Position numbers and translations under genes: made by a program. Under the pieces are notes generated by a model, which saw only the letters and a list, made by a program, of their open reading frames with translations, ran no database searches and was not told the origin of the DNA. Below, one piece after another: positions 62,166-64,000 of a stretch of DNA of 64,000 bases (position 1 is its first letter; each line of letters opens with the position of its first letter). Source of the stretch: an uncultured Pelagibacteraceae bacterium (GTDB lineage: Bacteria; Pseudomonadota; Alphaproteobacteria; Pelagibacterales; Pelagibacteraceae); assembly GCA_902543535.1 (NCBI GenBank), contig CACBYG010000003.1:1-64000 (forward strand), read 5' to 3'.

Positions 62166-62912
62166 ATGAATTCAACAAAAATAGATCCTAAATATGTCAG
62201 TAAATCAAATCCGAGAGTTGGGCTAATAGCACTTGCAAGCGACTTTATGATTGAAAAGGATTTTATAAATGTATTTAAAGATAGAGATATAGATTTTTTC
62301 GTAAATCGAATTGAAAGTTACAATCCTTTAACAAAGGAAAACTTAATTAAAATGTCAGAAAAAGTAACCGAGGTTACAAAAGATATTTTACCTGATCAAG
62401 ATCTAGACTGTGTAGTTTATGGTTGTACTTCAGGGACTATTGCTGCAGGACATGCATCAATTGAAAAAAAAGTAAAGGCAGCAAAACCAAAAGCAGATGT
62501 GACCACACCAAGCACAGCTGCAATTACAGCACTTAAAAAAATGAACATTAATAAAATATGTTTATTTACACCTTATAGTAAGAAATTAAATGATGAGGTT
62601 TTGGAGTATTTTAAAAGCGAGGGTTTTGATATTACATCTAATGCATATTTTAATATCGAGTCTGATCTTGATATTGGAAAAGTTGATCAAAATTATCTGT
62701 ATGAAGTATTATCTAACATTGAATTAAATAATGCAGATGCTCTGTTTGTTTCATGTACAGCTCTTCCAGTTTTACCCATCATAGATAAATTAGAAAAAAA
62801 ATTAAATACTACAGTATTGTCTAGCAATCAGGCATTAATTTGGGATACCCTTGTTAAAATAAATAAAAATAATTCAGTAGAGGGATTTGGTAAATTATTC
62901 CAAATAAATTAA
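62166..62912 (+). CDS. eutA: EutA-like Asp/Glu racemase-family protein (ectoine utilisation)
   Basis: The protein is 248 aa. It has the two-cysteine active site of the Asp/Glu racemase-arylmalonate decarboxylase superfamily: VYGCTSGTIAAG and LFVSCTALPVLP. NPRVGLIALASDFMIEKDF at the start is like EutA of ectoine-utilisation clusters, which are thought to act on stereoisomers of ectoine breakdown products. The overlapping gene downstream is an EutD/DoeA-like hydrolase, which strengthens the call. Maleate isomerase is the main alternative. Confidence 0.75.
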   Translation: MNSTKIDPKYVSKSNPRVGLIALASDFMIEKDFINVFKDRDIDFFVNRIESYNPLTKENLIKMSEKVTEVTKDILPDQDLDCVVYGCTSGTIAAGHASIEKKVKAAKPKADVTTPSTAAITALKKMNINKICLFTPYSKKLNDEVLEYFKSEGFDITSNAYFNIESDLDIGKVDQNYLYEVLSNIELNNADALFVSCTALPVLPIIDKLEKKLNTTVLSSNQALIWDTLVKINKNNSVEGFGKLFQIN

Positions 62913-64000
62913 TGTATTTTACAAAAGAAGAATACAAACAGAGACTAAAGAAAGTTCAACACATGATGCAAGAAAAAGGCATTGAACTTTTAATCTCTCA
63001 TGACACTAATAACCTTAATTATTTAACAGGTTATGATGCTTGGTCGTTTTATTACGCACAGTGTGCTATTGTGCATGTTAATGCAGAAGAACCACTGTGC
63101 TTTGTAAGAGCTCAAGATGCGGGAGGTGCTTACTTAAAAACTTATTTAAAAAATGAGAACATACTATCTTACGATGAGTCTTATATTCATACCTGGCCAA
63201 AACATCCTTATGATTACTTAGTTAATATTATTAAGGACAGAAAATGGGATAAACTATCAATTGGAGTAGAGATGGATGCACATTATTTCACAGCGTTTTG
63301 TTATGAAAAAATTAAATCAGGACTTCCTAATGCCAAAATAAAAGACAGTGATCGTCTGGTTAATTGGGCAAGGCTGGTGAAATCAGATACTGAAATAACT
63401 TATATGAAATCTGCTGCAAAAATTTCTGAAAAAGGAATGAAAACTGCAATGGAGGTAATTAATCCTGGTGTAAGGCAGTGTGATGCGGTTGGAGAAATTC
63501 AAAAATCATTATTTTATGGTACAGAGGAATTTGGAGGAGAATATGCAAGTATTGCAACATTAGTACCAACAGGAAAAGGAACTTCAGCATCTCATTTGAC
63601 TGCTAGTCAGGATAAATTTGTTGAAGGAGAGGCTACAATTATTGAATTGTCAGGAACTTATAAAAGATATCATGCTCCAATGGCTCGAACAGTTTTATTA
63701 GGAAAACCTGATCAAAAAAAAATAGATACTATGAACAAAACCATTGAGGCTTTGAATTCTGGTATTAGTGTGATCAAACCTGGAAATACTGCCGATGATG
63801 TTGCTCAGGCATTTTGGAAAATTTTAGATAAATATGGAATAGAAAAAAAATCTAGAACAGGATATTCGATTGGAATTGGCTATCCTCCAGATTGGGGCGA
63901 ACATACTCTTAATATTTATAAAGGCGATATGACTGTTCTTGAGCCCAATGTGTGTTTTCACATGATTGCAGTAATGCAATTTGGTGATTGGGGGGTAGAA
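62912..64000 (+). CDS. doeA: M24-family hydrolase, EutD/DoeA-like ectoine hydrolase (3' end outside window)
   Basis: About 363 residues are visible and the frame is still open at the window end. The start overlaps the eutA stop by one base (TAATG). The N-terminal creatinase-like domain contains NYLTGYDAWSFYYAQC and the C-terminal pita-bread domain contains ATIIELSGTYKRYHAPMARTV. In aminopeptidase P the equivalent positions are Asp metal ligands; here they appear to be Glu and Ala-Pro, as in metal-independent EutD/DoeA ectoine hydrolases. The later PPDWGEHT is also DoeA-like. It should open the ectoine ring to N-acetyl-diaminobutyrate. Another M24 peptidase cannot be wholly excluded. Confidence 0.8.
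   Translation, partial: MYFTKEEYKQRLKKVQHMMQEKGIELLISHDTNNLNYLTGYDAWSFYYAQCAIVHVNAEEPLCFVRAQDAGGAYLKTYLKNENILSYDESYIHTWPKHPYDYLVNIIKDRKWDKLSIGVEMDAHYFTAFCYEKIKSGLPNAKIKDSDRLVNWARLVKSDTEITYMKSAAKISEKGMKTAMEVINPGVRQCDAVGEIQKSLFYGTEEFGGEYASIATLVPTGKGTSASHLTASQDKFVEGEATIIELSGTYKRYHAPMARTVLLGKPDQKKIDTMNKTIEALNSGISVIKPGNTADDVAQAFWKILDKYGIEKKSRTGYSIGIGYPPDWGEHTLNIYKGDMTVLEPNVCFHMIAVMQFGDWGVE

Overview
The window looks like a chromosomal segment of a SAR11-clade alphaproteobacterium (Candidatus Pelagibacter or a close relative). The evidence is the very AT-rich DNA, very short intergenic gaps, a circularly permuted two-piece tmRNA gene of the alphaproteobacterial kind, several amino-acid ABC uptake systems, and an hflKC-degP-miaA-ilvBHC-leuA-mre-rodA backbone. 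The organism assignment is inferred from style and gene content, not from a marker-gene comparison.

Layout. (1) 1-1576: the 3' part of pyruvate phosphate dikinase. (2) About 1593-11976: a 10.4 kb integrative element inserted at the 3' end of the tmRNA coding piece. It is bounded by a 12-bp direct repeat (1581-1592 and 11965-11976), with a tyrosine integrase beside the left end. It carries a truncated phage-type clamp-loader ATPase, a candidate R-S-E ADP-ribosyltransferase, a serine recombinase, small secreted proteins or lipoproteins, a run of tiny overlapping genes, an orphan gene pair and about 0.7 kb of structured non-coding DNA. No capsid, terminase or tail gene is visible. That fits a phage satellite or small integrative plasmid-like element better than a complete prophage. 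(3) 11965-12205: the intact permuted tmRNA gene, minus strand. (4) 12293-18003: a ThDP enzyme, ThyX, and envelope/polysaccharide-type genes (multi-TM protein, family-2 glycosyltransferase, FkbM methyltransferase). (5) 18057-33942: conserved core: Mrp, HflK/HflC, DegP-like protease, MiaA, branched-chain amino-acid synthesis (IlvB, IlvH, IlvC, LeuA) and the rod-shape operon mreBCD-mrdA-rodA. (6) 34010-39605: a run of amino-acid and oxidative metabolism genes (DadA-like, EamA, hydroxyacid dehydrogenase, HDAC-fold amidohydrolase, MsrB, DUF1479). (7) 39656-41229: an inverse-autotransporter-type beta-barrel and an exported partner. (8) 41232-42516: glutaredoxin, a TIGR03643-type protein and a LysE exporter whose ribosome-binding site lies in a predicted H-type pseudoknot. 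(9) 42607-55509: two complete branched-chain-type ABC importers surrounding AzlCD, a GlaH/CsiD glutarate hydroxylase and a ProC-like reductase. (10) 55622-62105: an LLM oxidoreductase/AA-synthesis/hydrolase/aldehyde dehydrogenase catabolic cluster, two EamA transporters and a thioesterase. (11) 62166-64000: an EutA-like protein followed by an M24-family EutD/DoeA-like ectoine hydrolase cut off by the window end.

Together the core shows oligotroph physiology: import of branched-chain and other amino acids and osmolytes, exporters that bleed off excess, and compact operons with start/stop overlaps. The most novel material is the integrated element. Its modification enzyme and replication-type ATPase sit together in one leftward operon. 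Its regulatory DNA holds repeated CTACGA/TCGTAG motifs, interleaved inverted repeats and two abutting GCGAAGC mini-hairpins.
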